Source of the DNA: Distichodus sexfasciatus
Lineage: Eukaryota; Chordata; Actinopteri; Characiformes; Distichodontidae
Direction: 5' to 3'
Assembly: GCA_032718565.1 (NCBI GenBank)
Contig: JAVGVS010000390.1
Span: 330,598-394,597, forward strand
Length of the DNA stretch: 64,000 nt
Within the stretch, counting starts at the first letter, position 1. The number at the start of each line of letters is the position of its first letter. The translations under genes and the position numbers were made by a program. Positions 43,872 through 54,978 of this stretch are shown here, one piece after another. Under the pieces are notes generated by a model, which was given only the letters and a program-made list of their open reading frames with translations, was not told the origin of the DNA and did not search any database.

Positions 43872-45485
43872 TTAGGGGGCCATGCAATGGAACACTGCGT
43901 GGTCCCCTGTTATTGTGCCGATTTTTTTTTTCTGCCTCAAAATGCATTGTGGAGAAAAAACGGTAAGACCGACAGCTTTGAAATTTGGCAGGTAGGTCCG
44001 GTACCCCACCCACTACTCAGGCAAAAAAATTGCACCAAAATAAGCTATTTTGCAATTTTCCAAAAAAATAAGCATTTTGCAGAATAAATGTTGAATCGTA
44101 GCTCTGATTCTCAAAAATCTTATTCTTATTCTTATATCATCTTATTCTTTGGTTTAAGACAAAATTTTTAGACCCTCGCCTCTATTTCTGCCGTATTTGA
44201 TTTTTCGCTAATTTGCATAAAATGAAATCCCATCTTTTTCGAACTCATCTCTGGATTTTTGTACAATCTGCATGCAACTGGTATCATTTTAATCCCAAAA
44301 CACTCTTCTTTAATTATTATCGAGCACATTTTTAATTTAGGTCTTCATTTTTTTTGTAATATGCAAATAAATGGGCTCGGCTTGGCATAGGACTGCAAAT
44401 CCATATACATATACCGATCCAAATCCATGTACCACTAGATAGACAATATATTTACTGTAGGTAGAGGAGGAAAGACGAAATTTCCAAGTAAGAAATGCAT
44501 TCTTGGCCGGGCACTGCTGGTTCTGTTGTGCTGGCTCCGGGTCCATTGTGTAACTGACGCCACCAACATTAACTGGACGCTTATATTAGAGCCTCTTATT
44601 GCGTGTCTGTTTGGGTGACAGGTGTCGTGCCTAAATCGGCACCCTTGCCGCGAGAAGCATCCCCGACGCGGGTGCGCGCATTTGATGACTTCCGCCTTTA
44701 TACGAACTACTTGTCCATAAACTCCAATTCGTTCCTACACTCTGTTAACGCAGAGTCACGAAATTCGTTCCTACACTCTGTTAACGCCAATAAGATGAGG
44801 GCAAAATTACTCATATTCTTAAAAATAAAAAAAAAACCCTTACACAGGTAGTTCGTATAAAGGCGGAAGTCATCAAATGCGCTCGCCCGCGTCGGGGGTG
44901 CGTCTCGCGGCAATGCGTGGAATTACCAAAATTATAGAGGGGATAGAGAGGGGACAGCCTAACATATGAAACAGGAAAAAGACCGCCATGTAATCCATTT
45001 ATTTCAACAAAGTAACTGTATTCTAATTACCACCTATTTAAACGGCAACTGTAACGGAATACAGTTACTCATATTTTGTATTCTAAATACGTAACGCTGG
45101 TACATGTATTCCGTTACTCCCCAACACTATGGCTATATTATGCAAATCAATACTTTGAAACAAATTCAGCAAGACATATGTTTGAATAAGGAAACTTTAC
45201 TATAATTTACAGTTTTTAGACATTCTCTTATAGTAATTATTAAGCACATTTTCAGGTATTTCTTTATATGACTGCAAAGCTTCACTTCAAAGTTGATATC
45301 CCACTTATTGGCGCATTATAAACTATTTTAAAGTTAGCCTAATAAGTTTTGAACCGTAAATACGTAGAAAAAAGATTAAACATATCAAATCTCAACATAT
45401 GTGTACTTCAATTCATAAAAAACTGATAAAGCTGCAAACTGCATGGCCCCCGTAATAACTGCTTGCAGTTATATTTTAATATTTA
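43872..45485 (+). repeat. Repeat X, copy inside the hAT element
   Basis: Starts AGGGGGCCATGCAATGGAAC, ends AAACTGCATGGCCCCCGTAA followed by the ACTGCTTGCAGTTATAT extension, so GGGGGCCATGCA occurs inverted near both sides. The interior aligns with 7371-8585 except for an extra block at 44396-45127. Confidence 0.7.
44396..45127. mobile_element. DNA element Y inside repeat X
   Basis: Right end GTATTCCGTTACTCCCCAAC then ACT (inverted AGTGTTGGGGAGTAACGG). Interior shares inverted landmarks with 18399-19015. It also has a large inverted repeat: ATTTGATGACTTCCGCCTTT at 44680-44699 and its complement at 44860-44879, with arms extending over TACGAACTAC on one side and the GACGCGGG region on the other. 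Repeat X at 8.3 kb lacks this block. Confidence 0.68.
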
Positions 45486-46321
45486 ATATTTTATTTAATT
45501 GTTGTTGCTTTTTTATGTATTGATACTTATAGAACAAATAAATGAATAAAAAATTTGTATCATTTATTTTATAAAATGACATAATAAAGCTCAAGTGTAC
45601 ATTAATTTATATTTTGGTTTTTGAAAGTGTTTTTTTTTTTGTTTTGTTTGCTTGTTTGTTTGTTTAGACTACCGTATTTCCCCAACGATAGGCTTATACA
45701 TCAATTTTACAAGCCTGCGTATTGGGTGCGGCTTGCTTAAATGGGGCGGCCTATCTAAAAACATGAAAACGCATTCGCTAAAAGTATAATTCAGTGCACA
45801 AAAAGACGACATACCCAAATGATTCGTTGAATTTAAATGTACAGTTTACTGCAGCAACGAACAGTTCAAAAAGCAACGCAAAACAAAGATCAGTGATGAT
45901 GTTGTCACTTAATTGGCTGTGCCGCATGCAGCCTCGTTGCTGCAATGTAAAAATTACACTTTTTCAGGTCTTTGCTACATTACATTACATCCTAGTATAT
46001 TATATAAAATTTATAAAATAACAGGAACAAAAGTTTATTGTCGGCTGGGAAAAGGTAAGTTTGTAATTTTTGTTTGAAGGATTGGCTTTCATCACCTATA
46101 TCGCTCTCGGATATTGCAGACGTTGCTTGTGCTGCTCGTAGGCTTGGAGGTGGAGGAAGGATTTCGGCTTTGCGAAAACCGTTCTGTATTATTATTGTCA
46201 TTGTTATTAATAACAGACCTACACAGGTATCGGTACTCGGTATCGGTGAGTACCCCAAAAAAGATATCGGTACTCGTACTCGGTCTCAAAAAAATGGTAT
46301 CGGTGCATCCCTAGTAAAAAC

Positions 46322-46841
46322 ATGTATTTTATACATATGATACATCTGTAGGCTGTAATTTCTTTGTTATGACCTTAGTGTGTATTCATTAGAATACAAA
46401 ATAATACAGATAGAGAAAGCAATTCATATAAAACATGTCAAATAAAAACTGGTGTAAATTTTTTGTTGTATGTGAATCACTCTCTTTTCCGTTCCAAGGG
46501 GACACTAATCATGAGTAATAGAATTCAATATTGGGGCGAAATATGATCAATAATAAATGAAGAAAAACGTTGAAAATAATGTGACATAAAATACAGAGAA
46601 ATATTGCATTGAAATATACTGAGACAAACAGAGGCGAATTACTTAAGGTATTAGCAGGCCTATGAAAGTTAAATAATTTATAATATTAGTTTGCAGTGTG
46701 TGAGAAAAAGCAATAACAAATAATATTATTGAGAATGCAGAAAATGTAATATAGGAAATTCTGTAGTGGAAAAGAGCAAAAGACCACAGTAGGCCACTTA
46801 TTCATTCTTTTGGTGTTTCCATGGCAACCAGATTGTGGTAC
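46322..46841. other. No recognised gene or repeat
   Basis: AT-rich single-copy-looking DNA between the hAT element and the exon-like block. Confidence 0.4.
46815..46828. promoter_or_regulatory. RFX X-box-like palindrome 1
   Basis: GTTTCCATGGCAAC, one mismatch from the palindromic RFX site GTTGCCATGGCAAC. Two similar sites lie within 1.8 kb. Confidence 0.45.
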
Positions 46842-46974
46842 CTTTTGACTTTCTCCGCTCATTTTCTGCATCTGTCTTGTCTGCTCACTGTGTATTGAGA
46901 GTTGATCAGATATCCAAAGACGGTTCTCTGTGTCTCTGACTACATCTTGACAAAGCTCAGAGAAGCTATATAGT
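46842..46974 (-). other. Exon-like block on the minus strand, unidentified
   Basis: On the minus strand a pyrimidine-containing acceptor (CTGCTCTATTTTCAG) precedes a 133-nt open segment, which ends at AAAAG|GTACC. In the only long open frame it reads LYSFSELCQDVVRDTENRLW then ISDQLSIHSEQTRQMQKMSG and ESQK, starting in phase 1 and ending in phase 0. Composition is charged and helix-like. I do not recognise the protein and find no convincing partner exons, so this may be a real exon of a neighbouring gene or chance. Confidence 0.4.
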
Positions 46975-47171
46975 CTGAAAATAGAGCAGAGAAATAGAGC
47001 ACAGCAGATGTCAGAAAAGAAAATGTAAGACAAATTACATTCAAATCCTTCAAAAACTTTACTTTAAACTCTACTATACTGTGTGCAGATTACTGATATG
47101 AAAGCAGAAATATTTTTGTAATTACAATGCCAGTGTCTATTCCCTCTATGCCTCTCCAGCTCTTGAGAAAT

Positions 47172-47185
47172 GTTGCCATGGGAAC
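47172..47185. promoter_or_regulatory. RFX X-box-like palindrome 2
   Basis: GTTGCCATGGGAAC, one mismatch from GTTGCCATGGCAAC. Confidence 0.45.
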
Positions 47186-47365
47186 TGGCCACAATTGATA
47201 AGTTTGAAACAAGAGTGAGACACTGAGTCAAGATGCTATGCTCCCCCCCCACTCCACCCCCAAACCCTCCCTTAGGCTTCCCACCCCTCGCTCTCTCTCA
47301 TTCTCTCTCCCTTCCCCCTTGCTCCACCCCACCGTATCACCACCCCGACAAATATGAATACACTG

Positions 47366-47395
47366 TCTCTTTCTCTCCCTCTCTCTCTCTCTCTG

Positions 47396-47448
<53 letters not shown>
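47366..47448 (+). repeat. (CT)n-(CA)n compound microsatellite
   Basis: TCTCTC run with interruptions passing directly into about 19 CA units. Confidence 0.95.
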
Positions 47449-47449
<1 letters not shown>

Positions 47450-48127
47450 GTAAGACACTGACACAAGATGTTGTGCTTTCTTTATACACTCGCACCCCTC
47501 CCTTTCTCCTTCTCCCTCCCCCTCCCACTTTACTCCCCCCTCTCTCATGCTTTCACATACACAAGAAACATGAAACATGCATATTTTCCCCAACCACATG
47601 AAGGACATGTATAAGAAAAAAGTCTAAGCATGTAATTATTGAGCTAATCTGCAAGGTATTTCTATGTAGTCCTCCTTGATCTAGATGCAACATCCTTGAA
47701 GACAGGAACAATGTGTTAGAATGACATAATAAAGGACAAGAAAAAGATACAGATGAACACAATTGGATCAATGCAATATAAGAACAAATAACACAAATGA
47801 AACATGTTGGCTTGTATATGTCTCATATACTGTAGTACATAAAGCAATGTGTAAAAGTAGACAAACAAAAGTAGCGTTAACATTTTGTACAATTACTTAG
47901 AATGGCTTTGAAATAGAATGTGGTATAGGCTGAACAAACTCTGATGCTCAGGAAAGGTTCAGTAAGAAGAGTCATACACAGTGTATTACAATTTTCTCAT
48001 TAATATGGAAGAGTAATTTTCTAAATCTAGAAAAAAGTGAGAGTATAATAAGAGCAACAATGAATTATGCATAAGGCAATATATCAGTACATTGCTCACG
48101 AGAACAAAGGGGTTTCGTTTTAGAAAA

Positions 48128-48200
48128 CTTGCTTCTGGACCAAGAGGTCATGAGTTCAAATCCTACCCACAGCTTTACCACCATTCTGCCTTCACAAACT
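48128..48200 (+). repeat. tRNA-like SINE head remnant
   Basis: CTGGACCAAGAGGTCATGAG followed by TTCAAATCCTACCCACAGC. The box-B-like GTTCAAATCC and the following CACAGCTTTACCACCATT are typical of a fish SINE start, but the rest is not preserved. Confidence 0.4.
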
Positions 48201-49745
48201 CTAAGGGGTCAATACATAAATTTGATGCTTAGAGAAATGTTCTGCATTTGAATCACTACCCTTGTGAGTCATAATCAAATCTAATCATGAGACAAGCAAG
48301 GATTCACACCTTTATCTGTCACTGCATTATAATCTTGATTACCAATTTAGATAAACATTAATGCTGTGAAATCACACAGAAACACACTTGCGAAAATTCA
48401 TTAAATTATAAAAGATTGTAAGATTATAGAATAAGATCACAATAATTTGATATGTAAATCTGACTAATATTGGCAAATTCATGTAATCAGGTTTTTTCAA
48501 ACATCTGGTGGTATACCAGACAGACAGAGACACATGCATGTTCCTTCCCGTTATCAGTGTTGCACCTTTTGGAAAAATGGGTGCCATGGCAACAGAACCT
48601 GGCATCTGAGAGGGTTATTGTAGCAAGCAGAAAACCAGCAGCAAAAGTAAGGGGGAGGAGAAATGCCCTTGCTGACAAAAAAGAGGATGATTGTGTGTGT
48701 GTGTGTGTGTGTGCGTGTGAATATTTAAAGATTCAAGTACTATGTTCAATATACAGAAATTAAATTGTGTGCCAGTCCGTGCAAGTGGTTGAGCGGAATA
48801 TGGGCTTACTGATGAAGTGTCACATCTGAATTAGTGTATTAGGTATTTACCTTCAAGCAAAATAAGCAATGACAAGTTCTGAATAACGATTCAATCAGCA
48901 ATTGAAGATTCCATCATTAACTGAAATTTAATGATTTTCACACTGTTTGAAAGTATTATAGCTGTATATTACTGAAGCAGCTTGTCCAACTCTGGATAAT
49001 TGAAGCAGTGTGTCATGAATATTAAAATGAATAAAACCTAGGCACCATATTCATACATTAGTTTAAACATTTGTATTAAACTACATAAAAGCTTCCTCGT
49101 TTTGTTTGCATTTTAATTTATTTTCTAACGTATATCTGTATCAACAATTTAGATGAGTATATGTGAGGTATCTTTTCTTTTTCTTTCATCTTATGTACAT
49201 GAAAAGTCTAAAGGACATTTGAAGAGGGAGTAATAAGTGTATTCCACTGCAGCTGACGTCTCACTTTTGCAGTCTGTCTCCGATGGATCCATGTTACCAG
49301 TACTTAGCACTACTCTATACACCCACACAGGCTGGTTCTGACTCACTCTCTGTCTCAATCACACTCTCACTCTCTCTCTCTTGCATAAAATAATTAGAGA
49401 TTAGAGATATGAGAAAAGATACACGTTATGTGCTCATAGTTATCTCTATATTCTATATTTATAGGTATATATATTCTACTTCTATATTTCTATTGACTAC
49501 TATAGATAGTTCACCTAACCAATAATATGAACTTAAAAAACCAAAAGCAAAAACGCATGAAAATTCAGAGAGTGAGAGATTTTCCCACAGAGAAAAAGTG
49601 CAAACCTGGTCAGTGCTATAGTGCCATCTGGTGTTTGATAGGAACGTCATCTCTTTTATTTATTTGCTGTCCTTTTATGTAGATCTAGATTTACTCAAAT
49701 TACATTGCCACATGTTGCTTGGCGAAGAGCTATAGTCATTGGTAG
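48201..49745. other. No recognised gene
   Basis: Low-repeat DNA with a short (GT)n run at 48693-48713 and a CT-rich stretch at about 49340-49382. No supported coding sequence. Confidence 0.4.
48580..48593. promoter_or_regulatory. RFX X-box-like palindrome 3
   Basis: GGTGCCATGGCAAC, one mismatch from GTTGCCATGGCAAC. Confidence 0.45.
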
Positions 49746-52360
49746 TTCAATTCGATTCAATTCAATTTTATTTATACAGCGCTCTTAACAGTCATTATCA
49801 CAAAACGCTTTATAAGTGACCCAAACCCCCAACAAGCAAGCCTGAGGCGACAGTGGCAAGGAAAAACTCCCTCTAGTAGGAAGAAACCTTGAGAGGAACC
49901 AAGACTCGAAAGTGGACCCCATCCTCCTCTGGGCTACCGGGTGCATGAACATTTAATACACAGTAAACATTAGTTCAAGATTAATTGTTAGTCATTTTTA
50001 AAGAAGTGAAGACATAAAAATAGTCCAAGGGACATTTTCTAATCCCGAATTGTTGCTGGGGCCATTTGCTAAGATCCACTCTGCAACATCAAGTCAAAAT
50101 TTGCACAATATTAAACTGGTAATTCAGTTCAAGTCCATAGAGTCTGAAAAATGCCAGCTGGTTTCAGATGATGACATCTCCATAGAGTCCCGGTGAGGGT
50201 ACAGTCGGTCAAGCGCCAGCTCTGGATCAGCTCAGGAATAGCTCGGAAAAAAGATAAAGAAAGAGAAGAGACTTAGTGCCCTACACCTAACCTCCAGCAG
50301 CGCTATGGTAACTATGGCAGCCTGGCTAAGAAGGGAGAGCTGGAAGGTTGCACAGACATGAGGGCCTCCAGGGGTCACAGCATCAAACCAAACCACCATC
50401 GACAGACTTGAATGATCAGCGAGAGTGGAAGGACAGCAGCACCCTTTCACCTTTAATCTCAAATGACCATGAAACCCCAGATCTCGCCTTTACCTAAGAA
50501 AAAGGGACTTTAATATCCAAAAGACTGACTAAACAGGTAGGTCTTAAGCCCTGACTTAAAAGCAGAGATTGTTTCTGAGCTCCGAACGCTAATACGAAGT
50601 TTATTCCACATCTGTGGTGCTATATGAGCAAATGCTCTTCCCCCCAAGGTAACCTTCTTTATTCTGGGTATTACTAAAAGACCTGAGTCTTGCAATTGAA
50701 GCGTATGAGGCGGACTGTAGTTGTAAATGAGGTCACTCACATACAGCGGTGCAAGATCATTTAGAGCTTTATAAATCATTATAAGTATTAGCATTATAAG
50801 TATAAGCATTATAAGTATTTTATAGTCGACACAAAATTTAACTGGCAGGCAGTGGGATGAAGATAGAATTGGGGTGATATGATCATGTTTTTTCATTTTA
50901 GTGAGGACTCTGGCTGCTGCATTCTGGACTAGCTGGAGTTTATTTAATGATCTATTTGGACAAGCGGTTAATAAGACATTACAGTAATCGAGGCTGGAGG
51001 TAATAAACGCATGAACCAATTTCTCTGCATCTTGGAAGGATAGCACATTTCTTAGTTTGGTAATGTTACAGAGTTGAAAGAAGGCGGTGCGACTAATGTT
51101 AGAAGCATGTATATCGGAAAGATCAGAGTCTAGAGTAACACCAAGGTTTTTAACAACGCTACTTGGTGCAATGGATAATTTGCACTTTTTGGTGCTCTTT
51201 TTGATGTCAATTAAACATTCTTCCATTTTCTGAAGTTCGCAAAACAATGAAAGCTAATTCCATGCTTACGAATAACTGAGCCAAAAGATAGCATGTACAG
51301 CGAAAACAGCAAGGCACCTAAAACTGATCCTTGTGGTACTCCATATTTCACCTTGACGTGTTCTGAGGAATCACTATTTATATTCACATACTGATAGCGG
51401 TCTAAAAGGTAGGATTTGAACCAAGAGAGGGCCACTCCGCTGATATCAACAGTATGTTTGAGTCTATCCGGAAAAATGGTATGATCTATAGTATCAAAGG
51501 CAGCACTAAGATCAAGCAGCACTAGGAGCAAAGCACAGCCTCTTATCAGCAGACAGTAGATCATTCACTATGTTGGCTCTAAACCCAGACTGAAATCTTT
51601 CATAAATCTGATTTTCCTGCAAAAATGAGGTAAGTTGACTGGCTACAACTTTCTCTATTATTTTGAAGATAAATGGAAGATTAGATATTGGTCTATAGTT
51701 TAACATTTCCAAGGGATCTAAGTTGGACTTCTTCAACAAGGTTTAATCACCGCTAATTTAAGAGATTTGGGTAAATGACCAATGCTAATAGAAGAGTTAA
51801 CTATTGCTAGTAGAGGTTTAATCACTACTGGAATCATCTTTTAGAGTAGCCTTGTTGGAACAGGGTCTAAAAAGTCCATAAATTCGTTACTAGAAAACAA
51901 TGTTGGTACAGTTTGAGAAGTAGTCTGGCTATGGACACCATGTTAAATAGAAATCTATGACTGTTTTTGTTATTTTCATTTTGCAGTGAGGTATTCTGAT
52001 TTAGCAGCTCTTAGAGCATTTTTATAGCTTCTCATAGCATCTTACCATGCTTATTCAAACACAGCTAGTTTAGTTTGTTGCCACTTACTATTACTGTTGC
52101 CACCACCAGTTTACTTTGTCACTTACTTTCCGTGTCTCTTGTTTTAAGGTAGGTAAGTGGTCAATATACCAAAGGGATGTTTTGTTTTCTCTGATCTTTT
52201 TCATTTTTAACGGAGCAATTTTATCTAAGGTGGAACGAAGCGTAGATGTTAGATAATCCATATCGCTCTTAAGTTCAGCAACTTTGGACATTTCTCCTGT
52301 CAGGAACGACAGATCAGGGACATTATCACTAAAGTTACTAGGTATTTGAAGTGATTGCCC
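49746..52360 (-). mobile_element. L2-type LINE, copy A
   Basis: Minus-strand LINE with a (TTGAA)n-type 3' tail (at 49746-49770 on the + strand) and 3' UTR with GAGCGCTGTATAAATAAAAT on the minus strand. Frames from 52291 down to 50510 hold the pre-RT region (RSTLDKIAPLKMKKIRENKT), the RT start (LEMLNYRPISNLPFIFKIIE), motif A (LLDLSAAFDTIDH), motif B (GVPQGSVLGALLFSLYM) and the C-terminal part (HAFITSSLDYCNVLLTACPN). Motif C (F.DDTQLY) is deleted: copy B has about 70 bp here that copy A lacks. The endonuclease is missing. Confidence 0.87.
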
Positions 52361-52499
52361 AAGTTAAAAAAGTATGCTAAAGCGTACTTAATATATTTCA
52401 ATGTACTCATGATGATTATACTAAAAGTGTGCTATTTTCTAACTATAGTTATGCTTGCTACAGAAGCTCCATTCAAACAGTTTCTCTTCATCATGAAAC

Positions 52500-52505
52500 T
52501 TTATT
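52500..52505 (-). promoter_or_regulatory. Polyadenylation signal for the BEN-domain gene
   Basis: AATAAA on the minus strand, about 140 bp after the stop codon at 52646-52648, a usual distance for a short 3' UTR. Confidence 0.5.
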
Positions 52506-52645
52506 TACAAAACGCAAACCAAACATAAACATATGTGAAAGCAATGCCCTGCTGAACGTTGCCCTTGCATCTGCGTTAAACTTGAAATCTTTAACTTAAA
52601 ATGTACATAAAAAAATAACTGAAAAGTGCCATCACTTGTTGCTGC

Positions 52646-52749
52646 TTATTGTTTCTTTTTGAACACAAAACTCTCATTGTTGCATTTTTGTCTAATCACT
52701 GCTCTCATATCAGACACATTTGTTCCCGGAAATTCAGCAATTACTGTAT
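52646..52749 (-). CDS. BEN-domain gene, terminal exon
   Basis: Acceptor TTTTTTTACAG; the exon reads (D)TVIAEFPGTNVSDMRAVIRQ then KCNNESFVFKKKQ and stop. FPG and the VR..IRQKCN helix form the usual end of BEN domains. The first two bases complete the D codon started in the preceding exon. Confidence 0.78.
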
Positions 52750-53206
52750 CTGTAAAAAAAATAAATAATAAAGCTAATAATATTTGGAAGGCATGCAATC
52801 TACAACAGAGATATTACAAATACTTTATGCTTTCATAAATAGATAAAATAACTGACGATTCATTAGACAATTATTACTACATCAGGCACTGGACCTGGTT
52901 AATCACTTGAATCAATTTCATGTTCCGTCATTATGATTGACAGGAGGTTAGAACATGATTTCAGGGTAGCATTATTTCTTGAACATACAGTAACTCACTA
53001 TGTGGGGTATACATGACGGTCTACTATTAGCTAGTTAGCTTGCTAACAGCAAATAAATATCTCTGCTACACAATGTCTTAGACATCATAACGTTTCCTAC
53101 TATTAATAAATGTTAATTATTTTATTTAAACTACTCAAAGCACCTTTTTAAAAAACTGAAATGAAGAATACAAAGGACATCAATGATAAATTCAACAGCT
53201 ACATAC

Positions 53207-53411
53207 CCACAAGGGCACCGAATTTTTCTGGATCTAGCTGATCCTTCGGTGCTCCACCAGCCACTGACGTTCCTGTTAGGCTTGAAGAAGCCAACACATC
53301 TCGGCCAAAGATGAGCACAGCTAATTCCTGAGCAAACAGGGACATTCTTGATCGGCTGAGTCTTCGGAAACAGCTTTTGCTGACCTGCACCCTTGTGTTG
53401 CTTAAGAAAAT
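53207..53411 (-). CDS. BEN-domain gene, core BEN exon
   Basis: Acceptor after a long T run (TTTTTGCGCACAG), donor GTGG|GTATGT. The 68 full codons start IFLSNTRVQVSKSCFRRLSR and go on with SRMSLFAQELAVLIFGRDVL, ASSSLTG and a KDQLDPEKFGALV end. The layout V.V.......R....SL...LLFGRDVLA.SSLTG, then LDP.K..A, is the BEN consensus as I know it. Confidence 0.8.
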
Positions 53412-53911
53412 CTGTGCGCAAAAAAAAAAAAAAAAACTATCCACATTACTATTTAGTGACACTTTTCAAAATGTAGGATTACAATTTTTGTTATAAAACT
53501 TACAACAGGGATGGGATTCCATAGTTCTATTATTTTTTTTCCTACATCAATTTCAAAGACGTAATAAAATATCAATATATTGATTGTTGGTCAGCACATA
53601 CAGGCAATTTAGTGGTGATTCCTTTGACACCAATAAGCCTATGCAACTAAGAAATGAATAGACATAAATGAATATAAAAACTCTGAAGTACACCAGTATA
53701 CTGATAATCATCAGGACGATTTTCATGTTTGAAAATCATGCATGAACATATCATTCCCAAGCCTACTGAAGACTGAAAGTAAATTATTAGTGAAATAGTC
53801 ATCTGTTAGCTGGGAAAGCAGAAATAATTTTATTTTGTAAGTAGAATACAGAAGTCAAAATGATAAATATTTATTACTTAGTATTTTACAAAGCACACAC
53901 ATAAGACATAC

Positions 53912-53991
53912 CATTTCTGGAGCAGGACTAGAGGAATCCAAACTTGTGCTACCACTGTCACCAGGTGACATTCTATTCATGGTCGCAAGAT
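53912..53991 (-). CDS. BEN-domain gene, serine-rich linker exon
   Basis: Reads LATMNRMSPGDSGSTSLDSS then SPAPEM, ending at GAAATG|GTATGT in phase 0. Acceptor GTGTATAAG is weak. Low-complexity linker before the BEN domain. The ATGs here could serve as starts in a shorter product, but the upstream exon is open in the same phase. Confidence 0.65.
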
Positions 53992-54110
53992 CTTATACAC
54001 ACTTGACCAAATTTGGTATTTCTGCATACAGGGGGAAAATGACAGTCCAGTCACACATTACAGATAATACCCTTACAAATATAATGAATAGACCTCTGTG
54101 ATATAGATAC

Positions 54111-54207
54111 CTTTCAGAGCCTCCATGACTTCCTGTTGCATGTCTACATTTCCTACTGGCTGATCCAACTGGACACTCTGCTCTTCACATGCTCCATGGC
54201 AGAGTTC
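54111..54207 (-). CDS. BEN-domain gene, upstream exon
   Basis: Acceptor ATACATGCAG, donor AAAG|GTATCT. Reads ELCHGACEEQSVQLDQPVGN then VDMQQEVMEALK, acidic and glutamine-rich, ending in phase 1. Splices to the following exon with a D codon. Confidence 0.65.
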
Positions 54208-54294
54208 CTGCATGTATTATAATTACAGCAATTAGATATGGGAGAAATTGATTCAGTCACATATTGCAATTCTTCTGTGTGGCAATTCATATAT

Positions 54295-54780
54295 CTGTCA
54301 TGTTCTGCTCACACTTGAAAGTTGGACACAAACGCAGGAGTTCAGATGAATGATTTACTGACAACACACAAAGTCCAGGAACACAGAGAACAGGTTATGA
54401 GCACAGCACAGCCAAGCCAAACCGGGCCTTGCTACAACAGTCCACACTCTGAGACGGTGACACAGTCCAAGTAATCCAAGGCTCAGAAATAGTTGAGAAC
54501 ATCCCGCCAGCTTCCCAGTAGCTCCATGAGCACGGCACCTTGCTTGGAGAGAGAGAGCAGATGTAGAGAACTAACCCATCAGCTAATGAGGTTAGCTCCT
54601 CACCTCATGGTAGCTCGGTGAAAACAGGAATTCTTGTAAGCGTCGGAAACCGTAACACTCGGTGAAAAATACCACCATCCCAAAGGCACCTCAAACTGCC
54701 ACAGTCCTTAAATGCAAGACTCTGACTGAGTGGGAGAGAGCAGAGCTGAATGAGAAACAGGTTGGTACTTCACCTTATGA
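54295..54780. repeat. Possible solo-LTR-like segment
   Basis: TGTCATGTTCTGCTCACACTTG near 54297 and GAATGATTTACTGACAACACAC resemble an LTR start and a primer-proximal region like that of the gypsy LTR (TGTCATG start). No paired copy or internal domain is visible. Confidence 0.3.
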
Positions 54781-54978
54781 AGCTTAGCGGTTAGCCTGAA
54801 TGTAGCTTAGAATTTGCATTTTGGAGTTGCAGAATTAAAGTTATACTTTACATCAAAAATCAAAATATAGCAGCCTGTAAAACACTGCAAACATGTAGAA
54901 AACGACTTCTTGTAACCTTAAAATCATGTTTATTAAGTTTCATAACATTTGTGCTGAATGGAAATGTTTTCTTGATTA

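Larger units (their letters stand above)
43583..46313. mobile_element. hAT element with perfect 8-bp target duplications
   Basis: 2731 bp. Inverted ends TAGGGATGCACCGGTATCGG (left) and TAGGGATGCACCGATACCAT (right, inverted), flanked by GTAAAAAC at 43575-43582 and 46314-46321. TAGGGATGCACCGAT ends are known from fish hAT elements. The subterminal parts are rich in repeated GTACTCGTACTCG and GGTATCGGTACC motifs, as in many hAT transposase-binding regions. No transposase remains; repeat X occupies the centre. Confidence 0.9.
46975..48127. other. Mostly unassigned, with a CT/CA microsatellite
   Basis: Apart from the microsatellite at 47366-47448 and an RFX-like site at 47172, nothing is recognised. 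Frames crossing the microsatellite are artefacts. Confidence 0.4.
52646..54207 (-). other. BEN-domain protein gene, last four exons
   Basis: Four minus-strand exons: 54207-54111, 53991-53912, 53411-53207 and 52749-52646. All junctions are GT-AG and the phases fit (1, 0, 1), giving 161 open codons that end in TAA. BEN domains are alpha-helical modules that bind DNA or proteins, found in chromatin regulators and some viral proteins. The 5' end is not in view: exon 54207 opens with an acceptor (ATACATGCAG), so at least one more exon should lie at higher coordinates, where only LTR-like repeat and LINE copy B are seen. Whether this is a host gene or a captured or element-borne gene is open. Confidence 0.75.

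Noticed and set aside
47228..47608. Proline- and leucine-rich frames around 47.4 kb
   Set aside because: Artefacts of the CT/CA microsatellite and its pyrimidine-rich flank.
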